Source: Hemicordylus capensis (lineage: Eukaryota; Chordata; Lepidosauria; Squamata; Cordylidae). From it: 64,000 nt of DNA. This document shows, piece by piece, positions 52,749 through 63,505 of this stretch. The translations under genes were made by a program, and so were the position numbers. A model generated the notes under the pieces. That model was not told the origin of the DNA. It searched no databases and worked only from the letters and a program-made list of their open reading frames with translations. Within the stretch, counting starts at the first letter, position 1, and every line of letters begins with the position of its first letter. The DNA lies in assembly GCF_027244095.1 (NCBI RefSeq), contig NC_069658.1, positions 263,012,687-263,076,686 of the forward strand, in the 5' to 3' direction.

Positions 52749-55700
52749 CTGGAAAACAGGAATTAAAAGATGCAATAAAATGAACAACTGACCAGACACA
52801 TGGTAGTAAGCATAGTCTCAGAACCAGGAAGGCACCCTATTTTGGTCTGCACAGGACTTTGCCTTGGAGGCACTTCAGGCTTCATACACAAATCATACCT
52901 AGGATAGTGCATATCCCTGGGGTAAGCAAGCCATCAGTGGTCTCAAAGTGGGAATTCTGGCAGCAAACTCAGGCGCCTTACTCTCTTGGCCACTGTGGAA
53001 GCTTGCCGGAGGAGGGAAGGAACTACTGGCCAGCTCTATTATTGTGCTGCAGCGCCACCGCCACCATGGATGGCCAGAAGGTGGTATTACAACTACCAGC
53101 TCAGCAGCGGTCAAGGGGCACAGGGCCAATAGGGTTCCACTTGGACCCATAAGCTGCTGACCCTGGCCTAGCCCTTCAGACACAGACTGAGCCTTCGGAT
53201 GGCACCAATCCACTCTTCTGAAAGACAGGCATGGCAGAGGAAGCAACCATGGCTTTTGGCAAGAGATGGGATGCCTGCACAGCTGCTGGAGGAGAACGAG
53301 AGGCACTTTATTTTGTCTCCGTGTCCGCCACCATCCCATGATCCCTTGCCAGCTTGGCTCCTTTCATCTCTGAAATGCTTGGAGAAAAGTCAAGGGAAAA
53401 GAGAAGTAAGGCAGAGCACTTGATGGGGCCGAAGATGGGGCTGTAAGAAAACAGACTGGAGGTGAAGTGGTGTGCCCTGGGAAACTTTAGATCACCTGTT
53501 CTTGCTGTTGCATCAGGAAATGATGAAGTTGGGGGAGGCTACCCCATTCAAGTATGTAAGGATCCCAGCCCTAACAAGTGCAGCTCTCGGGTCCAAAGGA
53601 CAACCTGACGCAGAGGAGGACTCTGCCCAGAATCACATGCCAAAACAAGTTGTCCATCTGATAACAAAGCTACTTGAACTTTGGATAAAAACAGCCACCC
53701 GTGACAGAGAATGAAGGCAGTGGTGGGGCTGTCTCAAAGTCTGGAGGCTGGTGTTATCTTCTGTGGGAGGACAAGGCAGAGACTGGATGTGGTCCAGAAA
53801 TTCAGACTGATGAGCTCCGCAATAATGAAGGGGCCTCTCTGCTGGGATGCAGCAGGTCTCGGGTCCAGCCCCTGGCACCTCCAGTTGAAGCAGAGGTTCT
53901 CAGACTGGGGTCCCCAGATGCTGATGGGAGTTTTAATCCAACGGCATCTGGTGAGCCAAGGTTGAGAACCCCTGCCCTAGAAAGGGCCTTTAGATATTGT
54001 GGTTGGGGACGATGAGTTGCAGTCCAACATCATCTAGGAGCCCAAGTTTGAAAACCCTGAGTTCAGACTTTTGAACTGGGAACTTCCTGATCCACAGCTC
54101 AGAATCATCACAACAGGCAAGTGAAGGTGAGGCACACTGATTAGCCCAAAGTCACCCAATGAGCTTCATGGCTGACCACGGGTTTTGGATTCCGTTTGAA
54201 CCTTCCCAGCCTAAGTCAAATACTCTCACTACTACACCACACCGGCCCTCAAAGTCTTTTCCTCACTGCACCCCCAGACAGTGAGCCTTTACATATGATC
54301 AGAGGGTGGTGGTTTGGGGCTTGGAAGAGTCCTAAGCCCAAACCATTCACACAGCCAGAGGTATCACTGGGCTATGCTAATCCTGCTTGCACATGATTGC
54401 GGCAACAGCGGGTGCAGAGCATGGAAGTCCACCTGGCAAGTAGGGGAACTGTCCCACAATGCACTGCGTTGCTAGAAGGGAAAAACCTTATTACATCACA
54501 GCTGTGCTCTGATTGGCCACAAGGGGGAATGAGGGCAGGACACACTCCATACAGGCCATTTGGGGCAAGGGATCATAGAGAGGGCTGTGCAGAGTGGCAC
54601 ATTCCCTGCTTATGGCCCCAGCAGACACAGCCCTCTCTGGAAAACATAGCAGGCGGCTGCCAAAACCTGAGAACTGAGCAGGAAGCGGACACACAATCAA
54701 CCAACTGAGGTTCCAGGCACCAACCTGGGTTAAAACTCAGGGATATCTGGTTTTGGCAAGCCTGGTTGTGTGAGCTATGCCCTGCTTCACATGGAGGTGG
54801 GTCTCATAATCAGTGAGACCCGCCTCGAGAGGGTTAGTAGGGAGAGCGGGCTTAGCCCACTTTCCCCACGGACGAGCAGGGAGGCTGCCCTAGGTGGCCA
54901 GATCGGCTGCCCACATGGCTGCTGGCTCTGTTACAGAGCCAGCAGGGGCTGGGGGGATCAGGGGTCGCGTGGCCCCCCAGAAGCTCCAGCATGACCCGTG
55001 CGAGTGCGCAGGGTATGCTGGAAAGACCCTGGAGCCTGCTTTTAAGCCTCCTGGTGAGAGGTCTACTTGTGAGATGCCGTGGCGCGAACCCGTGCCACGG
55101 CAACACACGATCAAAAAGCCTGGGTTAGCGGAGCACTTGCTTTGCTAACCTCGGCTAAGGGGAGGGGCATTTCAGCGGGTTACCCGCTTTGGTGAGACCG
55201 GGCTCGGCTGCAAGTCCGGTGGTTCTCACGGTCATACAAAATCGGGCTAGCTCCCTTAGCCCCATTTTGTATGACAGTGAGAATAGCCTCATGATCTGCA
55301 AACCCAGGCTCGCCTGCTTCTAACCAGGGTTAGTAGGATCGTATGAAGAGCTTCAATGCCTTGTTCTCTTCCTTTCTCATTAGCAGCAGGGCCTTCTGCA
55401 AACAGCAGTAAGAACAGCAATGTGGAGTTTTGCCCAACATTTTCTTGTAGTGACATGAATGAGTGTTGCTCACCCAACTTCATATCTTTGGGTGAGAAGA
55501 CATTTGTTTCTTCAGAGCACATTGACTGGCAGAGAGCGAGCACAGGGGTGTAAATAGGACCTGACCTCGTTATTCACAGGTACAAAAAGGGTTACAATCT
55601 GCCTATTCATGGTTCCTAGGTGGCCAGAAAGGACCTCCAAGGTCATTTCTGTCCACCATTTTGCTGAACAGAGCCATTTTGTGGCTCTTCCTTAAAAAAA

Positions 55701-58640
55701 AAAAATCACAATTTTTCATGGAAAGATGGCAGAATTGGAGGGTTGGGGGGCATTGCTGGATGGATGGAGACCTGCAGAGCATGGCATGATACATTATCTC
55801 TCGAATTTCTGCCTTTTTATTGCTTTTTTTGCCTACAGGAACCTACCCCCCCGCCCCCGATATGTTTCCAGGTGAAATACAAAGTGCTGGTTGTTACCTT
55901 TAAAGCTCTGAATGGCTTGAGTCTGGGCTACCTTAGAGAGCACCTTCTTTGGTATGATCCCCATTGCTCATTGAGGTCATCTGGAGAAGTCCGTCTCTAG
56001 TTACACTGGTACGTCTGGTGGTGACTTGGAACCTGGCCTTTTCTGTAGCTGCTCCTGGTCTGTGGAATGCATTCCCGGCAGATATCTGCAGTTTAGGCTT
56101 GCTGTTGGCCTTTAAGAGAGCCCTAAAAACTTATTTGTTTGGCCTGGCTTCCAAGGCTTATAAAGTGTTGTTTTTTAAAGTATTTTAATTGGTTTTAAAT
56201 GGTTTTTATTCTTTTTGAATTGTTTTTATCTTGTTTTTAGCACTGTGTTTTGAATTGCGTGTTTTTATGTCTTTTTAAAAGTTGTTGTACACCGCCCAGA
56301 GCCTCTGGATGGGGCGGTTTATACATGTAATAAATAAATAAAATAAATAAATTGCCATTGACTTAAGGAGGCTCTTCACACTTATCGTGTGAAGCAATGG
56401 GCTGGTGATCGTCTGTGAGGAGACCAGGTCAAACTCCCTTAAGGCTCATAAACCCCCTTATGGCTCGTGGGGAAGAGCTGTAAGGAGGTTTGCAAGGAGA
56501 GCGGGTTTGACCCGCTCTCCTCGATGATGATCAACAGCCCGTTGCTGGGTGGGCAGATTGCCTGCCCAGACGAACAGCAGCTTCGCTCGGGTGTTCCTGC
56601 GCCCAGCCACAGCTCGTCCAGCAGCTCCAGGGGTCAGGTGCAGTGAAGTGCCACTGTGAGGTGCACCACCCCCCGGAGCCCCAGTAATGTACCACGTGGG
56701 AACAATACAATGGCAGGGTCAAAATATTGCCCACCACACTTGACACAGTGTAGCCTGGCTTCCACCCAGAGATCATTATTCACACCCATGTCAGAAGTGA
56801 GCCCGTCTATGGAATACCCTCTCTAGAGAGACCTACCTGACATCTTGCATTTAGGTGCCATGCAAAAGCCTTTCTCTTTCAGCAAGCTTTTAATTGGTAA
56901 TTTTCAGTTCTCTTAACATAGGGCGATGCTCACAATCGCCCTGGGCAGGCAGGGAGGGCATGTGGGCCCGTTCGGGCGTGCGTGCGCACGCGCTCCGTAT
57001 ACGTCACACGTCGACGTGTGACATATGCGGAGCGCGCGGTGGCGACGGGTGCGCATGCGCACCGGAACGGGCCCATGCGTGTTCCTTACTTCGGTTCTGG
57101 GAGGCTAACGACGGGGGCACGGGCGGCAGGGAGGAATGCTGCCGCCCCAGAATCTTTGTCAAAAAACACAGTGCTGGAGGGGGAAGAGCGGCCGGGGGAG
57201 TACTACCCCCCCGCCCTTAAAGCTACAACCCCCCCCCGTGCCAGACCGGACCGGTTCGGCACTTTGCACATCCCTATTGAGCGGTATAGAAATATAATAA
57301 ATAAATGTACTACTGATACAAGCCCACTGTAAGTACACAGAAGTTTGCCATGCACAACTAGATCAAAACTTAAGAAACAATGTTTATTAAACTCTGTTAT
57401 TACAGTAAGATGCAATACAACCAACTAACAAAACACCTTAACTGGAATAACAATCTTTTTTCTTGCCATTTCACTTGGGCCAGTTGGGAACCAAGACTAG
57501 GTTCATATGCATCAGAAGACTGTGGTTCCCCATTACAAGAATGAACTTGGAATGAACTGTGGTTCCGCATTAGAAGAATGAACCTTGGGCTACAGCATTG
57601 TGTGCTCCACTCTCCCCCTCTTTCAAGCATGGGAGTGCTTTTGATTTTGGTTTGAAATAAACCACAGTTCTGTGTTACCTAAACATTTGAGGAACTGTGG
57701 TTTATTCAAACTACAGTTAGGTAACAACCCAGCTATGTAGCCATGGCTTGATTAACTTGAGCTCTGAACTAAACCACAGCTGCAATTCACACATAACACA
57801 GGGCTGCAGTTTACTTACAACCAAAAGCACAAGCTTTTGCTCTTCCCCTCTCACATGCAAGAGAGGAAGGAGGGCATATGAATCTTCAGTACTCCAAGGC
57901 TAGCTTTTGTAGCAGGAAAACAATGACTCCTCATCATACTTGAACTTAATCTGTAAATGAACTTATGCTGAACAACGAGACTAAATATAAACTAAACATA
58001 CACAATTTTTAAAAAACACACAACAGGGCTCACAATCGTCCTGAAGCAACCTACCCAGCTTCAGGACCTTTGTATGACTCCCTTCATGTGCAAGTTAAAA
58101 GCCAGGTTGGAGGAGAGAAAAGTGATCGTGTGGGAGGTGGGTGCAGGCTCCGATGACATTGTCCTATTCGGCACTTTAACCCAGCATATTATCAAAGCAG
58201 GAGGAAACGCTGTCAGAGCCTGTGCCTGCCTTCCACACGATCACTCCCCTAGGAATGTGTACGGAACCGGTTCCGTGCACTCCCAGGAGGGTGTGGGGGT
58301 TGCTTTAAGGCACGGAGAGGGTGTTCTTACTTCCCCCACCACGTTTCCCCCACCGGCGCTGCTGTAGAAATCGCCGGTGCACAGCGGCTGTATACCCTCT
58401 TGCTGCCCCGGTCAGCATAATAACGGATGTGGCCGGTGTGCATGAGTGCGTCACACATGGGCCACTTCTGGTATTACGCTGACCGGGGTGGCAAGAGAGT
58501 ATACAGCCACCCTGCTGATGTTGACAGCAGCACCAGCGGGGGAGGTAAGGATACCCTCCCCATGCCTTAAAGAAACCCCCTCCCCACCTCTGAACCAGTT
58601 TGTGCACACCCCTACTTTCCCCTCCTCCAACCTAGTTTTT

Positions 58641-58691
<51 letters not shown>

Positions 58692-61600
58692 GAAAACTAG
58701 GAGTGTGCACAGCTCCTGAAGCTGGGGAGGATGCTTTTATTACCCTGTTAACATCCATGAGCAACCCTAATAGCTACCAACTACTGAAATGAGCTCTCTC
58801 ATTGGCTGAAGATTATAGTTTCAAGGACTGCCAGTTGAATATATTGCTTTTCCCATTTCACGAACGACAAGAGTCATAACTTGATCTCGTTACCTGGAAA
58901 ACAAAGAAAATGTTTGGATTCCTTCCTAGTTGGAAAAAAAACTTCAAAATTGAAAGAGATGAAATCTCCTTGATTTACAGGGTAGATTTCCTTGATTGAT
59001 CTCCTCAACTAGAAATTTGTCTCTTAAGCCTTCACTTAAACTTTCAGAAGCTTATAATTCCTCCTCTTCTTTTCCATACTGCCTACTTTCTAGTGGCTAG
59101 AAAATGTTGGTTTGGCTCAGCTCCTCCCCACCAATTGTGAGGCACCTTTGAAGTTGAAGCTGTGCAGTCGAGCAGGTGTAGATTCCTGGGTTTTACCCTT
59201 GCCATCTCCCGCACATTATGAGATGATGCACTTCAGCATCTTCCTATATCACTGCTGCTTGATATAGGTGTTTCCCATAGCGTGGGAAACATACCAGTGG
59301 GGATTCGAACCAGCAACCTCTTGCTCCTTAGGCAAGTTACTTCCCCGCTGCACCATTAGGTGGCTCGAGGAACCTTTAGGCAACCTAATAAGAGGCTAGA
59401 CAGAAGATGCTCTGAACTTTTCAGATGCAGGAGCTAGAATGAAAGGGGGCAGGGGGGAGAAAGAATAGAACCTCACCCTTTTTAGGCCAGCATCTTCCAG
59501 TCTCTTTTTCTCCCATTCAAAGTTTACCATACCTATAGAAGAAAAATGACAGAAATAAGGTTTGCTATATTGATGAATGGGAAGAGTGCTTTTTGCGGGT
59601 GGGCACTTGGCATCTTTACCACCAGACCTCTAGTCAGGCGCGCCGCGGAGCCTGACCACCGGCAGCCTGTGTGTAGCCGTGGCAGCAGCCCCACTGACCC
59701 CGTGTCTGACATCATACGTGGGGGCTAGCCACGCCCCTGCGTCTGACATCAGGGGCATGTTCTGGCTCCCAAACGGAGCACTGAGGCTCCTTTCGGGATC
59801 TGGAGTACAACGTGGTGCTCCGTTCGTAAGGCCTTAGCAGGGAAGAGCCGCTCCTGGCTGTGCTGAGAATGCTCGGGAGCTAAACCAGCACCCCCGCGTC
59901 TGATGTCAGATGCGGGGGGGGGGTGTTGGGGCCACGAGGTGCGGCCCCTGATTGGGCGCGGCCTGGGTTCTTTGAACCCGTTGGCCCAATGGTGACTCCT
60001 CCCCTGCCTCGAGTCCATCAGCAGCTCCTTTGCCTTCTCCCTCTGGAGGGAAGAGCCTGGAACGTGGACTGTATCTCTAATTGTAATGAGTCACAAGAAA
60101 CTATCTCTTCACACACAGAAACATATCCCTAATTATATTGTACCTTTGTATGGATATTAAATGCAAGCTGTGTTGGGAGCTAATCTTGACCGAACAGCAG
60201 AGCAAAAGTAGCTAAAATATGGCAAGATGCAGGCATGTAGCAAGACATTTTTAATTGGGAAAGTAGAAACAAACATTGGAGGGGTAGAGAGGGTTGCGGG
60301 CACAAAATTATTACTTAGGGGTCACTGCCTCTATTTGTACCCCCTGTACACCTCTGGCAAAATCCAACCCTGAGCAGTTTCACAGTGCTTAAACCTTTGA
60401 GATAAAAATCAATTTCTCATATTTATAAAGAATTAGCTGTGTGTGAGATTCTTCCCATTGTCCTTTTGTGCATTCACTGTTAATAGTTTCTCTTTGTCAC
60501 TCAGTCCTAATCACAGTACATGGAAGTAAACCCCCATTATGGAGTTTATTTCCAAATGAGTAGTTCGTTCAGCCCATGTGGTCAAGTGATCCTTTTTGTT
60601 ACTTCATCCCTACCCCCACCCCATCTTGGTACCATACCTTGATATTTCTGCAGAATCTGCTTGACAGCAACATTTTTCAGACTTAAGTCTGCAAGTTTCT
60701 TGCCCACATCAGTTGGGAAAGAGATCTCCACAGGGTTCTGCTGCTGCTCATTCTCATACCTATAATGAAAAATATTTATAACTAGCTTAATCTGCACAGA
60801 GCATCTGCATGCTACTACTTGATTGCTCCCGTTACCTCAGAGATCTCTCCACCCTCACCTGAGCCACACTCCTGCTCCTCCTCCATCCGGTTATTTCCAC
60901 CCCCCTCACCCCTCTTGGTCATGGATGCAGCGTTGCTGGTGTCTGTTGGCCAAGCTACAGCCCTCTATCCCCAGAGACCTCCTCACCCAAGCCCCACTAC
61001 TCTCCACAGGAGGAGGAGCAGCAGCAGGAGCAGCTGTTGACCGGGCCCTTCCTTGCCGCCGCCACAGCTGCTCATTCCCCTAAGGCCACTGACAGGCTTG
61101 GGCCTGTCCCTCGCTCTTCCTCCTTTCTCTCTTCCCCTCTCTTCTTTTTCTCTCTTTCTCTCTCCTCCACTCGCTCTTCCCCTGTGTCTTTCTTCCCCTC
61201 CCTTCTTTCTTTCTTTCTTTCTTTCTCTCCCTTCCCGAATTAATAGATCTTGTTCCCTCATCTAATTCACACAACGGTAGCCTCCTTCTCTTGAAGGAGC
61301 TCTTTCCTCCCTCCCAACCCTTCTCTTCACAAACCACTACCCACTATCCTTTTTATACAGATAGATTCCTCTCCTCTACAATCAAGAACATCTTCTGACC
61401 AGTAACAGTTGCATTCCAACTGTCCTTAACCATCACAGACTACTCCTCCCTATCTGCATATGGAATCTCCACTGCCCAATCACCACGGTGCTTCTGCTCG
61501 CGAACTCTCGCGAGAGCTGTCACACACGGGATTAGCCATGGGTACGCCTTAGAGAATTATATATATAGAAGATTATTGGTTTGTTGCTGCTAAGTTCTGT

Positions 61601-63077
61601 AGGGTATGACATACTGTTGAAAGGTAAGAGAATAAAGTCTCTGTTTTCAGAATTCTTGTGAGTTAACTAATAAATGCCAGCATCAAAGGCTTTAATACAA
61701 AAAAGAGATGCGTAACAGCCAATCTGGCAAAGTACTGTACTGCAGTCTGACGACATGGTTAATTAGAATCTTAGATCTTCCTTTTTTAAAAAAGGTGTCC
61801 AGTCCTCATGAAGGCAGAATTATATTTGAAAATGACATGGGAAGAAATGTAAAGTATTTCTAAAGTCTGATTTTAACACCAAAACATTTGCACAATGCTT
61901 TTTGAATGTGCAAAATGTTTCACATATATTGAGGTGGGTCTCACGATCAAAGTGACCCGCCTGGGAGGGTAAGTGGGGAGAGTGGGCTTAGCCCGCTCTC
62001 CCCACACATGAGCAGAAGTCTGCTCTGGGCAGCTGAAGCGGCCGCCCACACAACTGCCGGCTCCCTCACTGAGCCGGTGGGGGCTGGGGAATTCAGGGGC
62101 CGCATGGCCCCCGGAAGCTCCAGCATGCCCTGCACAAGTGCGCAGGGCATGCTGGAGGGACCACCAAGCCGGGAAGCTGCTTTTCAGCCTCCCGGTCGGG
62201 GGTCTACTCGTGAGTTGCCACGTTGCTCACACGCTGCGGCAATTCACGAGCAGAAAGTCCGGTTTAACGGAGCACCCGCTCCGCTAACCCGGGCTAAGGG
62301 GAGGGCTACTTAAGCAGGTGACCTGCTTTGACTGAACCGGGCTTGGCTGCGAGCCCAGTGAGTCTGATGATCGGTGGGGAGCGGGCTAAGCACCCTTAGC
62401 CCACTTTCCACTGATCGTCAGAATAGCTCCATTATCTTGGATTAAGTCTTAAAACTACCCTGTGAAGTTATTATCAGCATATTGCAGCCACGAACCAGCC
62501 ACAGCTTCTAATATGTATGATATGCTAGAGGCATATTTTTCTTGCTTGCAAATATGTCTTTCTGGCTCATGATATAATAAAAGCAGCAAAAGTTAGAGTG
62601 AAGGTGCTGACATTTTCACTCATGCTCTAAAAAGCGGTCACTTTAACTTCTATACTATTAGCAGTAAAGACTTTGTGCAGTCTTGTATTATTATGCTAGC
62701 TTTACAAATTAGGCTCCATGCACCCTTGGTCTTTCAGTGCAATGTTGGGCTGGGGAGGGATGTGTCCAGGCAGAGGTACAACAGATGCAATCTCCCATCA
62801 CTGGCTGGAGATGCACCTGATGAATTTATGGCTGTTGCTTCGCTATATAATCATGTGAATCTCTGTGTTACTGTCAGAATTGTTCACCATTGCTATGGAG
62901 GGTTTGCATCGATTCACAGAGATGGCACCTTCTCCAAGCTCTTGCTCCTGAACACTTGCTCTTCTCTGATAGAGTAAAATACTGTTCTCACTACATGCAA
63001 TGTTTTTTGCGCAGTTGAAGTTGAAGTTAAAGGTTTTAAAGAGCTGCCACATACCTGTTCAAGGTGTTTCCAATATC
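52509..63077 (-). CDS. Unidentified host gene, 3' part, four exons (probable coiled-coil protein)
   Basis: Four minus-strand exons (63055-63077, 60638-60759, 59478-59533, 52509-52748) keep one frame across three introns, and all three junctions have AG acceptors and GT donors. Together they give about 147 C-terminal residues. The peptide starts DIGNTLNRYENEQQQ, continues through VGKKLADLSLKNVAVKQIL and FEWEKKRLEDAGLKRQRF, and ends in a proline/glutamine-rich tail and TGA. It is rich in K, E, Q and L with heptad-like spacing, suggesting a coiled coil. I do not recognise the family. Introns are packed with repeats (the last is 6.7 kb) and the 5' end lies outside the window. The gene is convergent with the AQP7-like gene. 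Splicing consistency makes a real gene likely; the function is unknown. Confidence 0.72.
52755..53885. other. Intron of the unidentified gene; nothing recognised
   Basis: Overlapping frames on both strands look like composition artefacts, with no splice-flanked exon consistent with the phase-0 junction. Confidence 0.4.
53888..53979. mobile_element. hAT-type MITE
   Basis: CAGAGGTTCTCAGACTGGGG and CCAAGGTTGAGAACCCCTG are inverted ends. A right-half copy follows at 53997-54060. Confidence 0.65.
54112..54245 (-). mobile_element. tRNA-SINE, reverse copy
   Basis: AAAGTCACCCAATGAGCTTC and ACCACACCGG are the reverse of the SINE at 41627-41830 (AGCATGGTGTAGTGG head). Confidence 0.7.
54333..54785. 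repeat. Inverted-ended repeat next to a 3-bp-TSD transposon
   Basis: CATTCACACAGCC at the left pairs with GGTTGTGTGAGCTATG at the right. AATGCACTGCG resembles 32290. The borders are approximate. Confidence 0.4.
54794..55290. mobile_element. Inverted-repeat DNA transposon, 497 bp, 3-bp TSD (ATG)
   Basis: ATG is present at 54791-54793 and 55291-55293. The ends are GAGGTGGGTCTCATAATCAG and GTGAGAATAGCCTC. It is inverted relative to 24716-25204 and shares GGAGAGCGGGCTTAGCCC. Confidence 0.82.
55865..56350 (+). mobile_element. L2-type LINE 3' end
   Basis: It encodes KYKVLVVTFKALNGLSLGYL, LAFSVAAPGLWNAFPADICS and FKRALKTYLFGLA, then GTTGTACACCGCCCAGAGCC and the (AATAA)n tail. It is broken by a frameshift and 5' truncated. 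Confidence 0.8.
56365..56640. repeat. Partial inverted-repeat transposon, relative of 24716-25204
   Basis: GAGGCTCTTCACACTTATCG is a variant of the family end, and GGAGAGCGGGTTTGACCCGC is its hairpin. The right end is not defined. Confidence 0.45.
56945..57276. mobile_element. hAT-like MITE fragment with strong palindrome
   Basis: The right end GTTCGGCACTTTGCACATCC closes in CTA as in the 2196-2738 copy. GTCACACGTCGACGTGTGAC at 57003-57022 is a perfect 20-nt palindrome within longer arms (GCTCCGTATA and CATATGCGGAGC). A LINE tail follows, in which it probably inserted. Confidence 0.6.
57380..58020. other. Unclassified repeat-rich stretch
   Basis: AACTGTGGTT or its inverse occurs several times (for example near 57510, 57550, 57660, 57700), some copies in opposite orientation. 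A decayed inverted-repeat element is possible but has no clear ends. Confidence 0.35.
58250..58614. mobile_element. hAT-like MITE, 365 bp, near-complete palindrome
   Basis: The ends are TAGGAATGTGTACGG and GTGCACACCCCTA. The flanks CACTCCCC and CTTTCCCC agree at six of eight bases. GGCTGTATACCCTCTTGCTG mirrors GGCAAGAGAGTATACAGCC. Confidence 0.78.
58643..58690. repeat. (CA)n microsatellite
   Basis: About 23 uninterrupted CA units lie in the last intron of the unidentified gene. Confidence 0.95.
59170..59365 (-). mobile_element. tRNA-derived SINE, reverse copy
   Basis: GGGGATTCGAACCAGCAACC is the reverse B box and CGCTGCACCATTAGGTGGC the reverse A-box region. The body with AGCATCTTCCTATATCACTG matches 7095-7330. 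Confidence 0.78.
59478..59533 (-). CDS. Unidentified gene, 56-bp exon
   Basis: It encodes MVNFEWEKKRLEDAGLKR plus a split glycine codon. The acceptor is TTCTATAG and the donor GTGAGG. It completes the frame left by the exon at 60638-60759 and ends in phase 0, as the last exon requires. Confidence 0.7.
59635..60010 (+). repeat. Unclassified GC-rich repeat, copy 2
   Basis: GTCTGATGTCAGATGCGG, GTGTTGGGGCCACGAGG and GGGTTCTTTGAACCCGTTGG match copy 1 (31800-32015). GTCTGACATCA recurs inverted near 59705 and 59740, so the full element is an imperfect palindrome. Confidence 0.6.
60012..60637. other. Intron of the unidentified gene; nothing recognised
   Basis: The sequence is AT-rich with no repeat family or motif that I could name. 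Confidence 0.45.
60638..60759 (-). CDS. Unidentified gene, 122-bp exon
   Basis: It encodes 40 residues, from YENEQQQNPVEISFPTDVG through KKLADLSLKNVAVKQILQKY to Q. The acceptor is TTTTTCATTATAG and the donor GTATGG. One base at each end belongs to split codons that match the neighbouring exons. Confidence 0.75.
60880..61570. repeat. CT-rich stretch, possible relative of 12231-13330
   Basis: A CT-rich first part with (TTTC)n at 61205-61226 is followed by a right end AGAGAATTATATATATAGAA that resembles GAGTTAATAATATAGATT. The TCTCGCGAGA palindrome lies at 61506-61515. The left border is not clear. Confidence 0.4.
61931..62430. mobile_element. Inverted-repeat DNA transposon, 500 bp, 3-bp TSD (ATT)
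   Basis: ATT is present at 61928-61930 and 62431-62433. The ends are GAGGTGGGTCTCACGATCAA and GATCGTCAGAATAGCTCC. GCAGGGCATGCTGGAGGG and AGCTCCAGCATGCCCTGC form a hairpin. It is closest to 54794-55290. Confidence 0.82.
62434..63050. other. Intron of the unidentified gene; nothing recognised
   Basis: No repeat family or exon was recognised between the transposon and the microexon. Confidence 0.4.
63055..63077 (-). CDS. Unidentified gene, 23-bp microexon
   Basis: A long pyrimidine tract and CTCTAG precede 23 bases encoding DIGNTLN and two bases of the next codon; a GTATGT donor follows. The frame fits the downstream exon, giving an arginine at the junction. Microexon calls by eye are fragile, so this is the least certain of the four. 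Confidence 0.55.
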
Positions 63078-63149
63078 CTAGAGTAAAAAGAGAAAAAGAG
63101 CTCAGTCTTGTGAAATGGTCAGGGTTGGTAGTGTCCTTGCTACAGTTTT

Positions 63150-63305
63150 ACAAACATATGAAGCTGCCTTATATGGAGTCAAAGCACTGGTCCACCAAGC
63201 TGGCTGACAGCTTCAGGGTTTCAGTCAGGGTCTTTCCTATTTGGAGATGCTAAAGACTGAACCTGGATCTAACAGATGTATTCTACTGAGCTACTACTCC
63301 TCACA
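63150..63305 (-). mobile_element. Sauria-like tRNA-SINE, reverse copy
   Basis: GAAGCTGCCTTATATGGAGT is the reverse 3' end. TTGGAGATGCTAAAGACTGA and CTACTGAGCTACTACTCC are the reverse B- and A-box regions. Confidence 0.75.
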
Positions 63306-63329
63306 TTTTACCCTTCTATTTCTCAAAAC

Positions 63330-63505
63330 TCAGAGAGGCTTAGTTGGCTTTTTATCTCCACCATTTATAGTCACAACAACCCTGTGAGGTAGTATATTAA
63401 AAAAAATTGACTAGATCAAGGCCATCCCACACCTTATGGACTATTTGAACACAGATCCCCCCAATGCCACTCTGTTCACCATGCCACACTGGCTCTCTGG
63501 GGGAA
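63330..63505 (-). mobile_element. tRNA-SINE, reverse copy
   Basis: CACAACAACCCTGTGAGGTA and TTCACCATGCCACACTGGCT are the reverse of the body and head of the SINE at 41627-41830. Confidence 0.75.

Noticed and set aside
52899-53339. 146-codon minus-strand frame as an extra exon of the unidentified gene
   Set aside because: The phases of the exons at 59478 and 52748 already join at phase 0, and no suitable acceptor/donor pair frames this stretch.
58446-58700. Frames with poly-histidine/threonine or poly-cysteine/valine ends
   Set aside because: They are readings of the (CA)n microsatellite.
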